This document shows positions 16,052 through 24,452 of a stretch of 64,000 bases of DNA, piece after piece. Below the pieces are notes generated by a model. It had not been told where the DNA came from. It saw nothing but the letters and a program-made list of their open reading frames with translations, and ran no database searches. Within the stretch, counting starts at the first letter, position 1. Each line of letters starts with the position of its first letter. A program made the translations under genes and the position numbers. Origin of the DNA: Rhodospirillaceae bacterium (GTDB taxonomy: Bacteria; Pseudomonadota; Alphaproteobacteria; Rhodospirillales; UBA2165); NCBI GenBank assembly GCA_002723345.1, contig PBNV01000004.1, positions 21,423 to 85,422 of the forward strand, given 5' to 3'.

Positions 16052-16531
16052 CTACTTGTTTAGCGACTCGAGAAAGTTGATAACTTTAAGGACATCATCT
16101 GGGTTAACCCGTCCGAGCGGTCCCGAACTATAAGATGACATCATAACCGTGCCATCATCCTTCATCAGAAATTCGCTCGGCTGAATCATCTCTGGGTGCC
16201 TAGCATCTCCATACCAAGCTCCGATTTGCTCCGCCTGCTCCCGGGTCACCCCCTCGCCGACATCAAAAGAAACATCATTTGCCACCTCCCTTGCCTCGTC
16301 ACCGGTATCCACACTGGCAGCAAAGACTTTTACACCCTTTTCTGCGAGCGCGTCCTTATGCTCTTCGAAAGCGACCAACTGCCGCCGACAATAAGGTCAC
16401 CAATGCCCCCGATAGAACAACACCACATTATATTTGCCATCCATATGATCGGGCAGATCGATAGAACCTCCCCCTGACACCTGAAGCGTCATGGACGGGA
16501 AAACACTGCCAGGACCCAGTTTTTCTGCCAT
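16052..16531 (-). CDS. Peroxiredoxin-like selenoprotein (UGA at codon 45 read as selenocysteine)
   Basis: Reading on the minus strand from the ATG at 16531 gives 44 residues ending FYRGHW, then an in-frame TGA at 16399-16397, then PYCRRQL and 108 further residues to the stop at 16052; total 159 with residue 45 as Sec. In peroxiredoxin/redoxin relatives this site is the catalytic Cys of RGHWCPYC, so the UGA replaces exactly the active-site Cys, giving a UxxC motif. Known Prx-like selenoproteins carry this motif. The start has an AAAAGGA site 6 bases upstream. A SECIS-like hairpin follows the UGA and a strong terminator closes the gene. The downstream part keeps the fold (KVFAASVDTGDEARE, then PSEFLMKDDGTV). 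Most likely role: thiol peroxidase or disulfide reductase. A plain nonsense mutation is the alternative; without Sec insertion, only the short TGA-terminated peptide would form. Confidence 0.85.
16370..16386 (-). promoter_or_regulatory. Candidate bacterial SECIS hairpin
   Basis: On the minus strand, 10 bases after the UGA, GGCGGC pairs with GTCGCT (6 bp, two wobbles) around the loop AGTTG. The apical loop starts 16 bases after the UGA and has G at its second position. Published bacterial SECIS models ask for a loop 16-37 bases after UGA with G in the first two loop positions, so this fits at the short end. A few more pairs may form below after a two-base mismatch. It lies in the coding region, as expected for bacteria. 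Confidence 0.6.
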
Positions 16532-16748
16532 AATAGTTCCTTTTGATTTGAGGATTTAAGCGTTACCTGCAGCGCATTGCGGGTTTAACCTATTTAAACC
16601 AAATTCGAGCCCTTGGTTCAATCGTCCCAAGACTTAAACTTACGGATATTTCAAGGCCAGGGCAAAACACCGAGGTATGATGCATATGTCAACGGCGATT
16701 TAAGTGCATTGTCCATTTGAGTGATTATTGCGCCGTCGAGGATCATAT

Positions 16749-16779
16749 AAAAAGGACGCGCTAGTCACCCAGCACGCCC
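16749..16779 (-). terminator. Intrinsic terminator after hsp20
   Basis: On the minus strand GGGCGTGCT pairs with AGCGCGTCC (9 bp with two G-U wobbles, 8-base loop), followed by TTTTT. The wobbles are pairs only in the minus-strand RNA, which fits the orientation of hsp20, whose stop is about 35 bases upstream of the stem. Confidence 0.75.
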
Positions 16780-16812
16780 TTTTTTGGTTTTTGAGTCCGT
16801 GCGGTTAAATGG

Positions 16813-17301
16813 TTAAGCGGCTTCCTTATCCTCAGCGCCCAAGAGTTTTTTTGCCGCACCGACAATGCCTGCCGCTGGCCCTTTGCTGATCTCAATCTGG
16901 CGGGGCTTCAGCGCCTCGGGCACTTCTCGCTTTAAATGAATGGTCAGCATGCCATTGTCCAAGCTGGCATTTGTCACTTTGACGTGATCGGCGAGATCAA
17001 AACGACGCTCAAAGGTACGGTTGGCAATCCCCTGGTGGAGATAGCTCACCGTTTCATCGTTAGTTGATCCCTTTCCTTTGACTAGAAGAAAGTTTTCCGA
17101 CTGACTGATGTCTAAATCCGTCTCCGAAAAACCTGCTACTGCTATGCTGATTCGGTAAGCGTTATCATCGACGGACTCGATGTTATACGGCGGGTACGAG
17201 GGGCTTTGGCCCTGGCGTCGCGCCGTCGAGTCCAGCATTTTTTCAAGTCGTTCGAACCCAACGGAATATCTAAAAAGGGGTGAAAAATCGTAAGTACGCA
17301 T
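16813..17301 (-). CDS. Small heat-shock protein of the Hsp20/IbpA family
   Basis: A 162-residue protein. The N-terminal arm is MRTYDFSPLFRYSVGFERLEKML, followed by the alpha-crystallin domain with YRISIAVAGFSETDLDIS, LLVKGKG and LHQGIANRTFERRFDLADHVKV, ending in GMLTIHLKREVPEALKPRQIEI. The tail GAAKKLLGAEDKEAA is short and charged. Such proteins form oligomers that hold unfolding proteins for DnaK/ClpB. A strong AAGGAGGA site lies 6 bases upstream of the ATG, inside a leader that resembles a ROSE thermometer. A terminator follows the gene. It is a single-gene unit. Confidence 0.95.
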   Translation of the reverse strand: MRTYDFSPLFRYSVGFERLEKMLDSTARRQGQSPSYPPYNIESVDDNAYRISIAVAGFSETDLDISQSENFLLVKGKGSTNDETVSYLHQGIANRTFERRFDLADHVKVTNASLDNGMLTIHLKREVPEALKPRQIEISKGPAAGIVGAAKKLLGAEDKEAA

Positions 17302-17374
17302 GTCATATCCTCCTTCAAGCGATACGAGTTATGAAGAGATCCGCCAACATGGCCCGATCTCAAAATATGTTGGC
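17302..17374 (-). promoter_or_regulatory. Candidate ROSE-like RNA thermometer in the hsp20 leader
   Basis: The minus-strand leader contains TCGCT (17322-17318), matching the U(U/C)GCU core of ROSE elements, right before the Shine-Dalgarno AAGGAGGA (17315-17308). TATC before it can pair with GATA after it, so the ribosome site would sit in a short hairpin. Further upstream there is a perfect 8-bp stem, GCCAACAT/ATGTTGGC (17343-17350 with 17367-17374), as in multi-hairpin ROSE leaders. The 3-D pairing was not computed. Confidence 0.55.
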
Positions 17375-17656
17375 CAGAACCCTATAAAGGCGTCCTCCAA
17401 CACAATTAATATGGTACACCAGACTTCAGCCGCAAGAGGAAAAACCGCGAAATAAAGGGAGACAGTCAGATAGAGAGGAACGTTTTTTAAATAATCAGCG
17501 CCGACAAGACGCTAGCCACCGTGACCAACTCATATAGCGCTGTTGACTGAAGAGCAGTTTGCGTGATCGGTACTCTGTAGAAAACCGAAGACGCACTCGA
17601 AAAAGATGGATGTCGGTACTGCAACAAGTTAAAGCTTAAAAAAGGCTCGGAATTTT

Positions 17657-18538
17657 ATGCCCTTGAACTCCTCTTCCTCGCTTCCCGGCATTATTCTCAT
17701 GACCCTCGCCGTCATCCTTTTCGCATGGAAGGATGCACTGGCAAAACTGACTGGCGGATATTACTCCCCGATCCTCATCATCTGGGCGCAAGTCGTATTC
17801 ATGTTTGGGATTTGGTTTCCCGTCTTGGTCTACAAATATGGTTGGCGGTGGCTGATTCCCAGACCCCTGAGTTGGCAAGTGGCCCGAGGATTGTCTGCGG
17901 TTACCGCTATTGGGATCTTCTACTGGGCTATTTTGTTGATCCCACTTGCTGATGCAACGGCGATGGCTTTTACTGCGCCGCTGATTGTAACCGCGTTGTC
18001 ACCATGGGTTCTAAAGGAAAAGGTAGGTGTGCGGCGTTGGAGCGCTGTCACTATCGGGTTTCTGGGTGCTCTGATACTACTGCGACCCGCATTCGTTGGT
18101 GATAGCATTGGCTTCCTACTGGCATTTATTTCAGGACTGTTGTTGGGGTTCTTCTACACCGCTAACCGTAAACTAGCTGATGCAGCCCCCCCACTAGTGA
18201 GCGTTGCCTATACAGCATACATGGGGGTAATTGTTCTTACTCCCCTGGTTCCTCTCAAATGGGTGACGCCAAGACCCGAAGACAGCTGGCTCATTCTGGG
18301 CTTTGTAGTTCTATCAGCTATTGGGCAAAGCTGTCTTGTGACTGCCTTCCGCTTTGGACAGGCGAGCCGCGTAGCACCGTTTCACTTCATACACATTGTG
18401 GCCGCAACTTTTTTTGGTTTTCTGATATTCGACGACTTTCCCGATATGTTAACTTGGGTAGGTGTATCCGTTGTTGTATTAAGTGGGCTTTATATTGCAA
18501 TCAGAGAGACAAAAAGGATTTCCAAACAATCGGAATAA
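17657..18538 (+). CDS. EamA-family (DMT superfamily) transporter
   Basis: A 293-residue membrane protein with about ten hydrophobic helices arranged as two EamA repeats. Family marks include ILFAWKDALAKLTGGYY in helix 1, the LIPLADATAMAFTAPLIV motif in the first repeat, and GALILLRPAF closing it; the second repeat carries AFRFGQASRVAPFHFIHIVAATFFGFLIFDD. DMT proteins export or take up small metabolites or amino acids; the substrate is not predictable. It resembles the second EamA gene in this window (about 21567) in the LADA/RRW/LRP segments, so the two may be distant paralogues. Confidence 0.9.
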   Translation: MPLNSSSSLPGIILMTLAVILFAWKDALAKLTGGYYSPILIIWAQVVFMFGIWFPVLVYKYGWRWLIPRPLSWQVARGLSAVTAIGIFYWAILLIPLADATAMAFTAPLIVTALSPWVLKEKVGVRRWSAVTIGFLGALILLRPAFVGDSIGFLLAFISGLLLGFFYTANRKLADAAPPLVSVAYTAYMGVIVLTPLVPLKWVTPRPEDSWLILGFVVLSAIGQSCLVTAFRFGQASRVAPFHFIHIVAATFFGFLIFDDFPDMLTWVGVSVVVLSGLYIAIRETKRISKQSE

Positions 18539-18804
18539 CAGTATTTTAGTTAATACCCCTGGTAACAGTATAACCCTCAAAATTACCCCGGAATTACCGG
18601 ATTGGACGTTGAACGAACGCTCACCCTAGCTTTGTTGAAATCCCCTGAAGCGCAGGGGCCTCATAAAATTTATGTAGTCATCGAGAGACCGGAAAAAAGT
18701 GGGTGTGTAAGCCATGTCTTTTTTACATAGCAGATCAATACGAATGTAATGAGCTCTCTAGACCAACCGTCCGTAAAAAAGTTCAAACTAAGGAGTAATG
18801 AGCT

Positions 18805-18978
18805 ATGATAATGGATATGCCGAAGATCGGTTGGGTCGAGAGATTGTTAGCGGATGTGGAAGTGATGACAATGGACGAAGTGTTGGAGGTAGAACGCCAA
18901 CAACATCATCTTGAAAGAGAAATTGACCGAGGATACGAGAATTGGCTTAAGAACGCCACTATCCCGGAAATACACTAG
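18805..18978 (+). CDS. Small uncharacterised protein, 57 residues
   Basis: A short frame from ATG 18805 to TAG 18978 gives a soluble, acidic 57-residue protein: IGWVERLLADVEV near the start, an acidic/basic helical middle (EVLEVERQQHHLEREID) and the end NWLKNATIPEIH. AGGAG at 18791-18795 sits 9 bases upstream of this ATG. A different ATG at 18798 is only 2 bases from the same site and gives a less protein-like peptide in another frame. The charged heptad-like middle suggests a helix or coiled coil. I do not recognise the family; it may be a conserved small alphaproteobacterial protein. Confidence 0.55.
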   Translation: MIMDMPKIGWVERLLADVEVMTMDEVLEVERQQHHLEREIDRGYENWLKNATIPEIH

Positions 18979-19015
18979 AGGGATTGGTTCACAAACTCTC
19001 ACGTGCAGGTGTTGG

Positions 19016-20020
19016 TCACACAAAAACCTTTGTCATTTGTACTTCAGCATAACGGTCGCCTGCCGCAGAACCAACTGGCACTAAGGCTGAAATATCTTCA
19101 ATGTCTTGAGAAGTTAGGTGAAGGCTCACAGCGGCAACGTTTTCGTCATGACGCTCAGGCCGCTTAGTCCCAGGGATCACAATAATATCTTCGCCCCGAC
19201 CGATTAACCAAGCGAGGGCAAGCTGTGCGGGTGTACACTTCTTCCCCTGCGCGAACCGAGCTATTCTAGCGGCAAGCTCTCTATTAATACTGAAGTTTTC
19301 TCCAACAAATCTTGGGTGTTTGTGGTGAGGATCATTCTCATCTACAGAGTCGGCCATCAAATATTGATCAGTTAACAACCCTCGCCCCAAGGGGGAATAT
19401 GCGACGAATGAGATACCCAGCTCTGCAGTCGTCTCATAAATCTGCTCTGCCTCTACTCGATACATTATTGAAAATTCACTTTGAACCGCTGCGAGAGGAT
19501 GGGTAGCGTGGGCTCGGCGTATGGTTGCAGGCTTTGCCTCGCAAATGCCGATAGCCCGGACTTTTCCTTGCTCTACCAACTTGGCCATAGCGCCCACCGT
19601 ATCCTCAATAGGCACATTTTTGTCGACCCGGTGTTGGAAATACAAATCAATTTCATTGACCCCCAATCGTTGAAGGCTTTTTTCGCAGGCCTCAATCACA
19701 TACTCCGGACGACCATCAACCCCCATCCCGCCACCTTCAAGCTGGGTTTGGCCAAACTTAGTTGCAAGCACAATCTTGTCGCGATAACCGTCTGATAACG
19801 CACGACCGAGGACCTCTTCATTGTGACCCCAGCCATACATATCTGACGAGTCGAGAAAATCCGTGCCCATGTCGATAGCGTAACGAACAAAGTCTATGGT
19901 CTCCTCGTCATAAGCAGTTCCGTAAGCACCAGAAAAGGACATACAGCCAAGGCCAACAGGGGCGCATTTTAGTTCACTGTTGCCCAGTCGACGTTTTACC
20001 GCGGCTTTTAAATCACTCAT
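19016..20020 (-). CDS. Aldo/keto reductase
   Basis: A 334-residue TIM-barrel oxidoreductase. The catalytic tetrad is visible: Asp and Tyr in FLDSSDMYGWGHNEE (about residues 55-69), Lys in KIVLATKFG, and His in DLYFQHRVD. The NADPH-binding end has IIVIPGTKRPERHDENVAA. It probably reduces aldehydes or ketones in the cytosol; this subgroup (YakC/AKR13-like) is broad. It is monocistronic, converging with the small protein gene. Confidence 0.93.
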   Translation of the reverse strand: MSDLKAAVKRRLGNSELKCAPVGLGCMSFSGAYGTAYDEETIDFVRYAIDMGTDFLDSSDMYGWGHNEEVLGRALSDGYRDKIVLATKFGQTQLEGGGMGVDGRPEYVIEACEKSLQRLGVNEIDLYFQHRVDKNVPIEDTVGAMAKLVEQGKVRAIGICEAKPATIRRAHATHPLAAVQSEFSIMYRVEAEQIYETTAELGISFVAYSPLGRGLLTDQYLMADSVDENDPHHKHPRFVGENFSINRELAARIARFAQGKKCTPAQLALAWLIGRGEDIIVIPGTKRPERHDENVAAVSLHLTSQDIEDISALVPVGSAAGDRYAEVQMTKVFV

Positions 20021-20308
20021 GACAAGACTTTCCTCATAACAAAATTGATTTCGCTAGGTAGAATAATCTGCCACTCGTTGGATTAGTAGGGTTAAATCGG
20101 ATTTTTTGAATTTTAATCAAATTTTCCGAACGTATTGTCCAAATGGAAGCACATCAAGTACCGCCACAGTGCATTAATACCTGCAAGCAATGATGCAAAT
20201 TATTTTTTAAACTTGAATAATACGAAACAAGGCACGTGTTGGCGCGGGTAAAAGCTGCTAGGTATCACTGTACAAAAAGCCGAAGGTAATTTTTACCACC
20301 CAAAAGTT

Positions 20309-21361
20309 TTAGTGAGTTCGCATTGCAGCATTTGCCAATTCTGGATGGCGATAAGCCTCGGGATAATGCATGGGATGAATGGGTCCAAGAGGTACAACAT
20401 TATTCCAGGACCGCCCAAAATACCCCTGCAGACAATGTATAAGTGAACAGCTCTCCGAAACACCAGGAATCCCATATACCCTGCAAATCCATCGCCAAAG
20501 ATTTGGAAAATCGAGCATTCGTGCCCCGTTTAGCTTCATGCGTAAGAAATAGATAGGATCGTGACGAAACAATGTTGGAAATAATCTTACATCAGCCTCG
20601 GTTAAATTGACCCCCGTAAGGAATAGGCGGCCGTCGACAGCCATCTCTTCCTCCAGGTCTTGTAGCGTTGAGAAATATTCTTTGAAGGCAATCTCATAGA
20701 CCCGCTGGTTGGCCGAAAAACCAGCCTTATATGCGCCATTGTTTATGTTCGCGTAAATGATCTGATTTAATCTATCTATTTCAACCCTGAGTCCCGGGTT
20801 ACGCTCCTCGGAGGGATACAGATCCACCCTTTCATCTGCTGCAATAGTACTTCCTAATGCTCCGGCCTGGTCATTAAGCATTCGTAAAATATCCGCACTC
20901 TCATTTGATACAATCTTTTGAGAGGATTTATCAAAGAGTATCGGAAGAGAGCTTCCGGTCGATCCTTCCGCCTCATATATTTGTCGCGCGATGCGAAGAC
21001 TTCTGCCTGTAGCCGTCTCCATCGTGCATTCGGGTAGCGTTGCACCCGTGCTACTTGCTACTCGTTCTGGGGCAAACTCCCAGTTATCTTGACCATACGG
21101 ACTATCTGCATTTGTCCGATTGGGAAAAGCCACGTCGACCGAAATACTTTTTTGCAAACCAAGAATATTTCGCGCTATTAGAACCCGATGGCACCATGGG
21201 CAATTCAATGCAACATAAAGATGATATCTATTCAGTTCCGGCAGGAATACCGAACCCTTACTTATTTTGCCGCGGAATACGCTCGCTCGCCTGACAAACT
21301 CCCCATTTGCCCTTCGAGCTTCAATGTCGTCCTGCGACTCTTCTGTGGATTTATCGGCCAT
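20309..21361 (-). CDS. Glutathionyl-hydroquinone reductase-like GST (YqjG/ECM4 type)
   Basis: About 350 residues from the ATG at 21361; a TTG 24 bases further upstream would add eight residues but has no better ribosome site. The N-terminal thioredoxin fold has YVALNCPWCHRVLIARNI, with the catalytic Cys in the CPWCHR motif of Xi-class GSTs, then VAFPNRTNADSPYG and an IVSNESADILRMLND segment that binds glutathione. The C-terminal helical domain has GVNLTEADVRLFPTLFRHDPIYFLRMKLN. These enzymes reduce glutathionyl-hydroquinones, and here also link with the glutathione genes elsewhere in the window. Confidence 0.88.
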   Translation of the reverse strand: MADKSTEESQDDIEARRANGEFVRRASVFRGKISKGSVFLPELNRYHLYVALNCPWCHRVLIARNILGLQKSISVDVAFPNRTNADSPYGQDNWEFAPERVASSTGATLPECTMETATGRSLRIARQIYEAEGSTGSSLPILFDKSSQKIVSNESADILRMLNDQAGALGSTIAADERVDLYPSEERNPGLRVEIDRLNQIIYANINNGAYKAGFSANQRVYEIAFKEYFSTLQDLEEEMAVDGRLFLTGVNLTEADVRLFPTLFRHDPIYFLRMKLNGARMLDFPNLWRWICRVYGIPGVSESCSLIHCLQGYFGRSWNNVVPLGPIHPMHYPEAYRHPELANAAMRTH

Positions 21362-21566
21362 ATAATTCTTTTTTAGAGTATCCAATACTGACTGCGTTAG
21401 ACTTAACTATATTCGGAACATAGATATATCAAAATTACAAACAATGTAGGATGGCTCCACCTATTTGCATGCCACGATAGCTAATAACCTCTTCATCTGT
21501 TAAAAGATAAAAAAGGCTTTAATAAAAAATATAAATTACACGAAGGGCCGCACTATTTCCTCGCGA

Positions 21567-22475
21567 TTGCCACCCATCACAGATCAAAGAGCAGCCATTT
21601 TGGGTGTGTTTTATGCTGCAATGTTTTCCGCATTTCTAGCCGTAGGGTGGGTCTTGGTTCGTCATGTTGCAGAAGAAATACATCCATTAGAGGTGACGTT
21701 CTGGGGTAACTTTTTTGGTTTTGTTACATTTGTAATTGCTACCTTGCTCTCCGGAAAAGGATATTTTCGAACTACTAGAGCCAAGGCACACTTTATTCGT
21801 GCAGCATTCAACTCTTGTGCGATCTTGGCATGGTTCTGGGGGCTAACGCTCATTCCTCTTGCCGATGCTGCCGCCCTAAACTTGATCGCTCCCTTATTAA
21901 TAACAATCGGAGCAATCTTCTTTTTCAAGGAAACCGTCGGTCCACGTCGTTGGTTGGCCCTTGCGGTAGGAGCGACGGGTGCACTAGTAGTTGTCCGCCC
22001 CGGTTTTCAGGACCTGGAATTAGGTATCGGGTTAGTCTCTCTAACCATTATATTCAGCGCTGGTCAGAGGCTCGTCTCAAAATCTCTCTCGCATACGGAT
22101 CCCAGCGTAACGTCCGTACTGTACCTCATGTTGTTTATGTTGCCGTTTACGCTGGCAGCCTCTCTGCCTGTATGGTCTTGGCCTACACTGCCTCAATTAA
22201 CATCGATGGCGATATTAGGATTTTTGCTGAGCTTAGCTCACTTTGCCTGGATGAGGGCGCTCACATACTCTGATATCAGCGCTCTTGAACCCATCGGATT
22301 TACGCGCCTCTTGTGGGGCGCGCTTTTCGGATTTCTATTCTTTTCAGAGGTGCCAACAATTTGGACATGGATCGGAGGTCTCATGATTGTTGGTGCCACA
22401 ACGTACATCGCGCGACGGGAGGCTGCCTTAAGGTCTGGTTACCTAGCGAAAACAAGCACACGTGCTCACGATTGA
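21567..22475 (+). CDS. EamA-family (DMT superfamily) transporter
   Basis: A 302-residue membrane protein of about ten helices. It carries GVFYAAMFSAFLAVGWVLVRHV in helix 1, LIPLADAAALNLIAPLLITIG in the first repeat, PRRWLALAVGATGALVVVRPGF closing it, and the second repeat SALEPIGFTRLLWGALFGFLFFSEVPTIWTW. The predicted start is a TTG; a later ATG inside helix 1 would truncate the first helix. Similar to the EamA gene at 17657. Substrate unknown; some relatives export riboflavin or S-adenosylmethionine, but nothing here points that way. Confidence 0.88.
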   Translation: MPPITDQRAAILGVFYAAMFSAFLAVGWVLVRHVAEEIHPLEVTFWGNFFGFVTFVIATLLSGKGYFRTTRAKAHFIRAAFNSCAILAWFWGLTLIPLADAAALNLIAPLLITIGAIFFFKETVGPRRWLALAVGATGALVVVRPGFQDLELGIGLVSLTIIFSAGQRLVSKSLSHTDPSVTSVLYLMLFMLPFTLAASLPVWSWPTLPQLTSMAILGFLLSLAHFAWMRALTYSDISALEPIGFTRLLWGALFGFLFFSEVPTIWTWIGGLMIVGATTYIARREAALRSGYLAKTSTRAHD

Positions 22476-22512
22476 TAAAATAGTTGGGATCAAAACTAGG
22501 AGGAACAAATCA

Positions 22513-22806
22513 ATGACTGCTTACGTAATTGCCAACTTAGATGTTACAGATCCCGCCGTTTTTTCAGACTACGGCGAGAGAGTGCTCCCAATTTTAAAAA
22601 AGTTTGGAGGTCGTTATTTAGTGAGGGGTGGCAGCGTTGAAAAACTCGAGGGAGAGCATGGATTCGAACGTTTAGTTATTTTGGAATTTCCAGATAAAAC
22701 AGCCGCAAAAAATTTCTACGATAGTCAAGAGTATGCCCCACTCTTTGTCATGCGCCGGGCAAGCGCAAAGTCAACCCTCGCTCTTGTAGAGGGATTAGAT
22801 CGCTAA
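22513..22806 (+). CDS. DUF1330 (YciI-like fold) protein
   Basis: A 97-residue protein. The start at 22513 has an AGGAGG site (22498-22503) 9 bases upstream, so it is preferred over the longer frame. The DUF1330 pattern is visible: YVIANLDVTDPAVFSDYGERVLPILKKFGGRYLVRGG and ILEFPDKTAAKNFYDSQEYAPLF. These are small dimeric alpha-beta barrel proteins of unknown function. It lies 38 bases after the EamA gene and overlaps the end of phhB by 4 bases, tail to tail. Confidence 0.9.
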   Translation: MTAYVIANLDVTDPAVFSDYGERVLPILKKFGGRYLVRGGSVEKLEGEHGFERLVILEFPDKTAAKNFYDSQEYAPLFVMRRASAKSTLALVEGLDR

Positions 22807-23132
22807 ATTTGATTGATTTTCGCTGCCAAAATAAAGTCATTTTCGTGCAATCCATCAATTTCGTGGCTAAAGATCGTAATCTCCACGTAACCCCATCCAA
22901 ACGTAATATCAGGATGGTGACCTTCCTGTTCCGCAAGTGCGCCAACCATATTTACGAACGCAAGCGAGAGGGCAAAATCGCCAAATTTGAAACGACGAAA
23001 AATATGGTGGGCATCGCCCTCAAGGGTCCAGCCCGCCGCTTGGTTCAGGAGCTTTTCAGCCTCTTCCCTCGGTAATGGCGGTATGCCGCCCCTGCAGGGG
23101 GCACAAATCTTGGCCGTTAACTCCTCAGACAT
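22803..23132 (-). CDS. phhB: Pterin-4a-carbinolamine dehydratase
   Basis: A 109-residue protein. It recycles the pterin cofactor of aromatic amino-acid hydroxylases by dehydrating 4a-hydroxytetrahydropterin. The motif FVNMVGALAEQEGHHPDITFGWGYVEITIFSHEIDGL contains the catalytic His pair and the family core. No phenylalanine hydroxylase is nearby. The start is preceded by a purine-rich site. Convergent with DUF1330 (4-base overlap) and divergent from the thiolase about 100 bases away. Confidence 0.93.
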   Translation of the reverse strand: MSEELTAKICAPCRGGIPPLPREEAEKLLNQAAGWTLEGDAHHIFRRFKFGDFALSLAFVNMVGALAEQEGHHPDITFGWGYVEITIFSHEIDGLHENDFILAAKINQI

Positions 23133-23237
23133 TATTCCTCCATCTGTCTCATATGGCGTCGATTGCTACAACTTGTCGCGTTGTCTATGGTTAATAACCT
23201 ACAATCTCAGGGAACGGGCGCAAGCCCGCATGACTAA

Positions 23238-24443
23238 ATGACAGAAGCCTATATTTGTGATGCCATCAGAACACCCATTGGCCGGTATGGTGGCGCGCTC
23301 TCCTCCGTCCGAGCAGATGACCTTGCAGCAATCCCGCTCACCAGTTTGATGGAACGGAACGATGCTGTCGATTGGGAGGCCCTCGATGACGTAATATATG
23401 GGTGCGTGAACCAGGCTGGAGAAGACAATCGCAATGTGGCCCGCATGGCTCTATTGCTGGCCGGCCTGCCTGACGCAGCTCCCGGCGTCACCGTAAATCG
23501 CCTTTGCGGATCCGGAATGCACGCCGTCGGCAGCGCGGCGCAGGCCATCCGTACAGGTGATGCGGATCTGATCTTGGCCGGGGGCGTGGAGAGCATGTCC
23601 CGCTCACCTTTCGTGATGCCGAAAGCGTCAGCCGCGTTCTCCCGTAATGCAGAAATTCACGATACAACCATCGGTTGGCGTTTCGTAAACCCAAAGATGA
23701 AACAGCTTTACGGCACTGAATCCATGGGTGAAACGGCCGAGAATGTGGCAGAGGATCATAAAATCAACCGCGCAGACCAAGACGCCTTCGCGGCGGCAAG
23801 CCAAGCAAAGACGGCAGCGGCGCAGGAAGACGGGCGGCTGGCTGAAGAAATTATTCCTGTGACCATTCCTCAGCGCAAAGGCGACAGCATTGTCGTGGAT
23901 CGGGATGAACATCCTCGCTCCGGCACGAGCGTTGAAAAATTATCCGGGCTGAAAGCCGCCTTCAGAGAGGGGGGCACGGTTACTGCTGGTAATTCCTCCG
24001 GTGTCAATGACGGCGCCTGTGCTTTACTCATCGCATCGGAGCATGCCGTAAAGGCTTATAGCCTTACCCCCCGTGCCCGCATATTAGGAATGGCTAGTGC
24101 TGGCGTGCCACCCCGCGTAATGGGTATTGGCCCGGTTCCAGCGAGTGAAAAACTATTATCGAAATTAGGCATCACCACTGATGATCTCGACGTCATCGAA
24201 TTAAATGAAGCTTTTGCCGCTCAGGCCCTTGCTGTCTTGCGGGGGCTGAACATTAACGATCTGGATGATCGGGTTAATCCCCAGGGCGGCGCCATCGCCC
24301 TTGGCCACCCGCTCGGCGCGAGTGGCGCACGGCTTATCGCGACGGCAATGTATCAGTTACATCGGACAGGTGGAACACGGGCGCTGTGCACCATGTGCGT
24401 GGGCGTTGGCCAAGGCATCTCAACGGTCATCGAGAAAGTCTAA
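23238..24443 (+). CDS. Acetyl-CoA acetyltransferase / 3-oxoadipyl-CoA thiolase
   Basis: A 401-residue thiolase. The nucleophilic Cys is in NRLCGSGMHAVG (about residue 90), the second Cys in CTMCVGVGQG, and the His in the GHPLGASGARL motif. The order of these is normal for the beta-ketothiolase family. Similarity to PcaF/3-oxoadipyl-CoA thiolase is likely by the AAQAIRTGDADLILAGGVESMSRSPFVM segment, but acetoacetyl-CoA or longer-chain activity cannot be excluded. A 2-hydroxyacid dehydrogenase follows within 10 bases. Confidence 0.9.
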   Translation: MTEAYICDAIRTPIGRYGGALSSVRADDLAAIPLTSLMERNDAVDWEALDDVIYGCVNQAGEDNRNVARMALLLAGLPDAAPGVTVNRLCGSGMHAVGSAAQAIRTGDADLILAGGVESMSRSPFVMPKASAAFSRNAEIHDTTIGWRFVNPKMKQLYGTESMGETAENVAEDHKINRADQDAFAAASQAKTAAAQEDGRLAEEIIPVTIPQRKGDSIVVDRDEHPRSGTSVEKLSGLKAAFREGGTVTAGNSSGVNDGACALLIASEHAVKAYSLTPRARILGMASAGVPPRVMGIGPVPASEKLLSKLGITTDDLDVIELNEAFAAQALAVLRGLNINDLDDRVNPQGGAIALGHPLGASGARLIATAMYQLHRTGGTRALCTMCVGVGQGISTVIEKV

Positions 24444-24452
24444 TCTCTGCAG

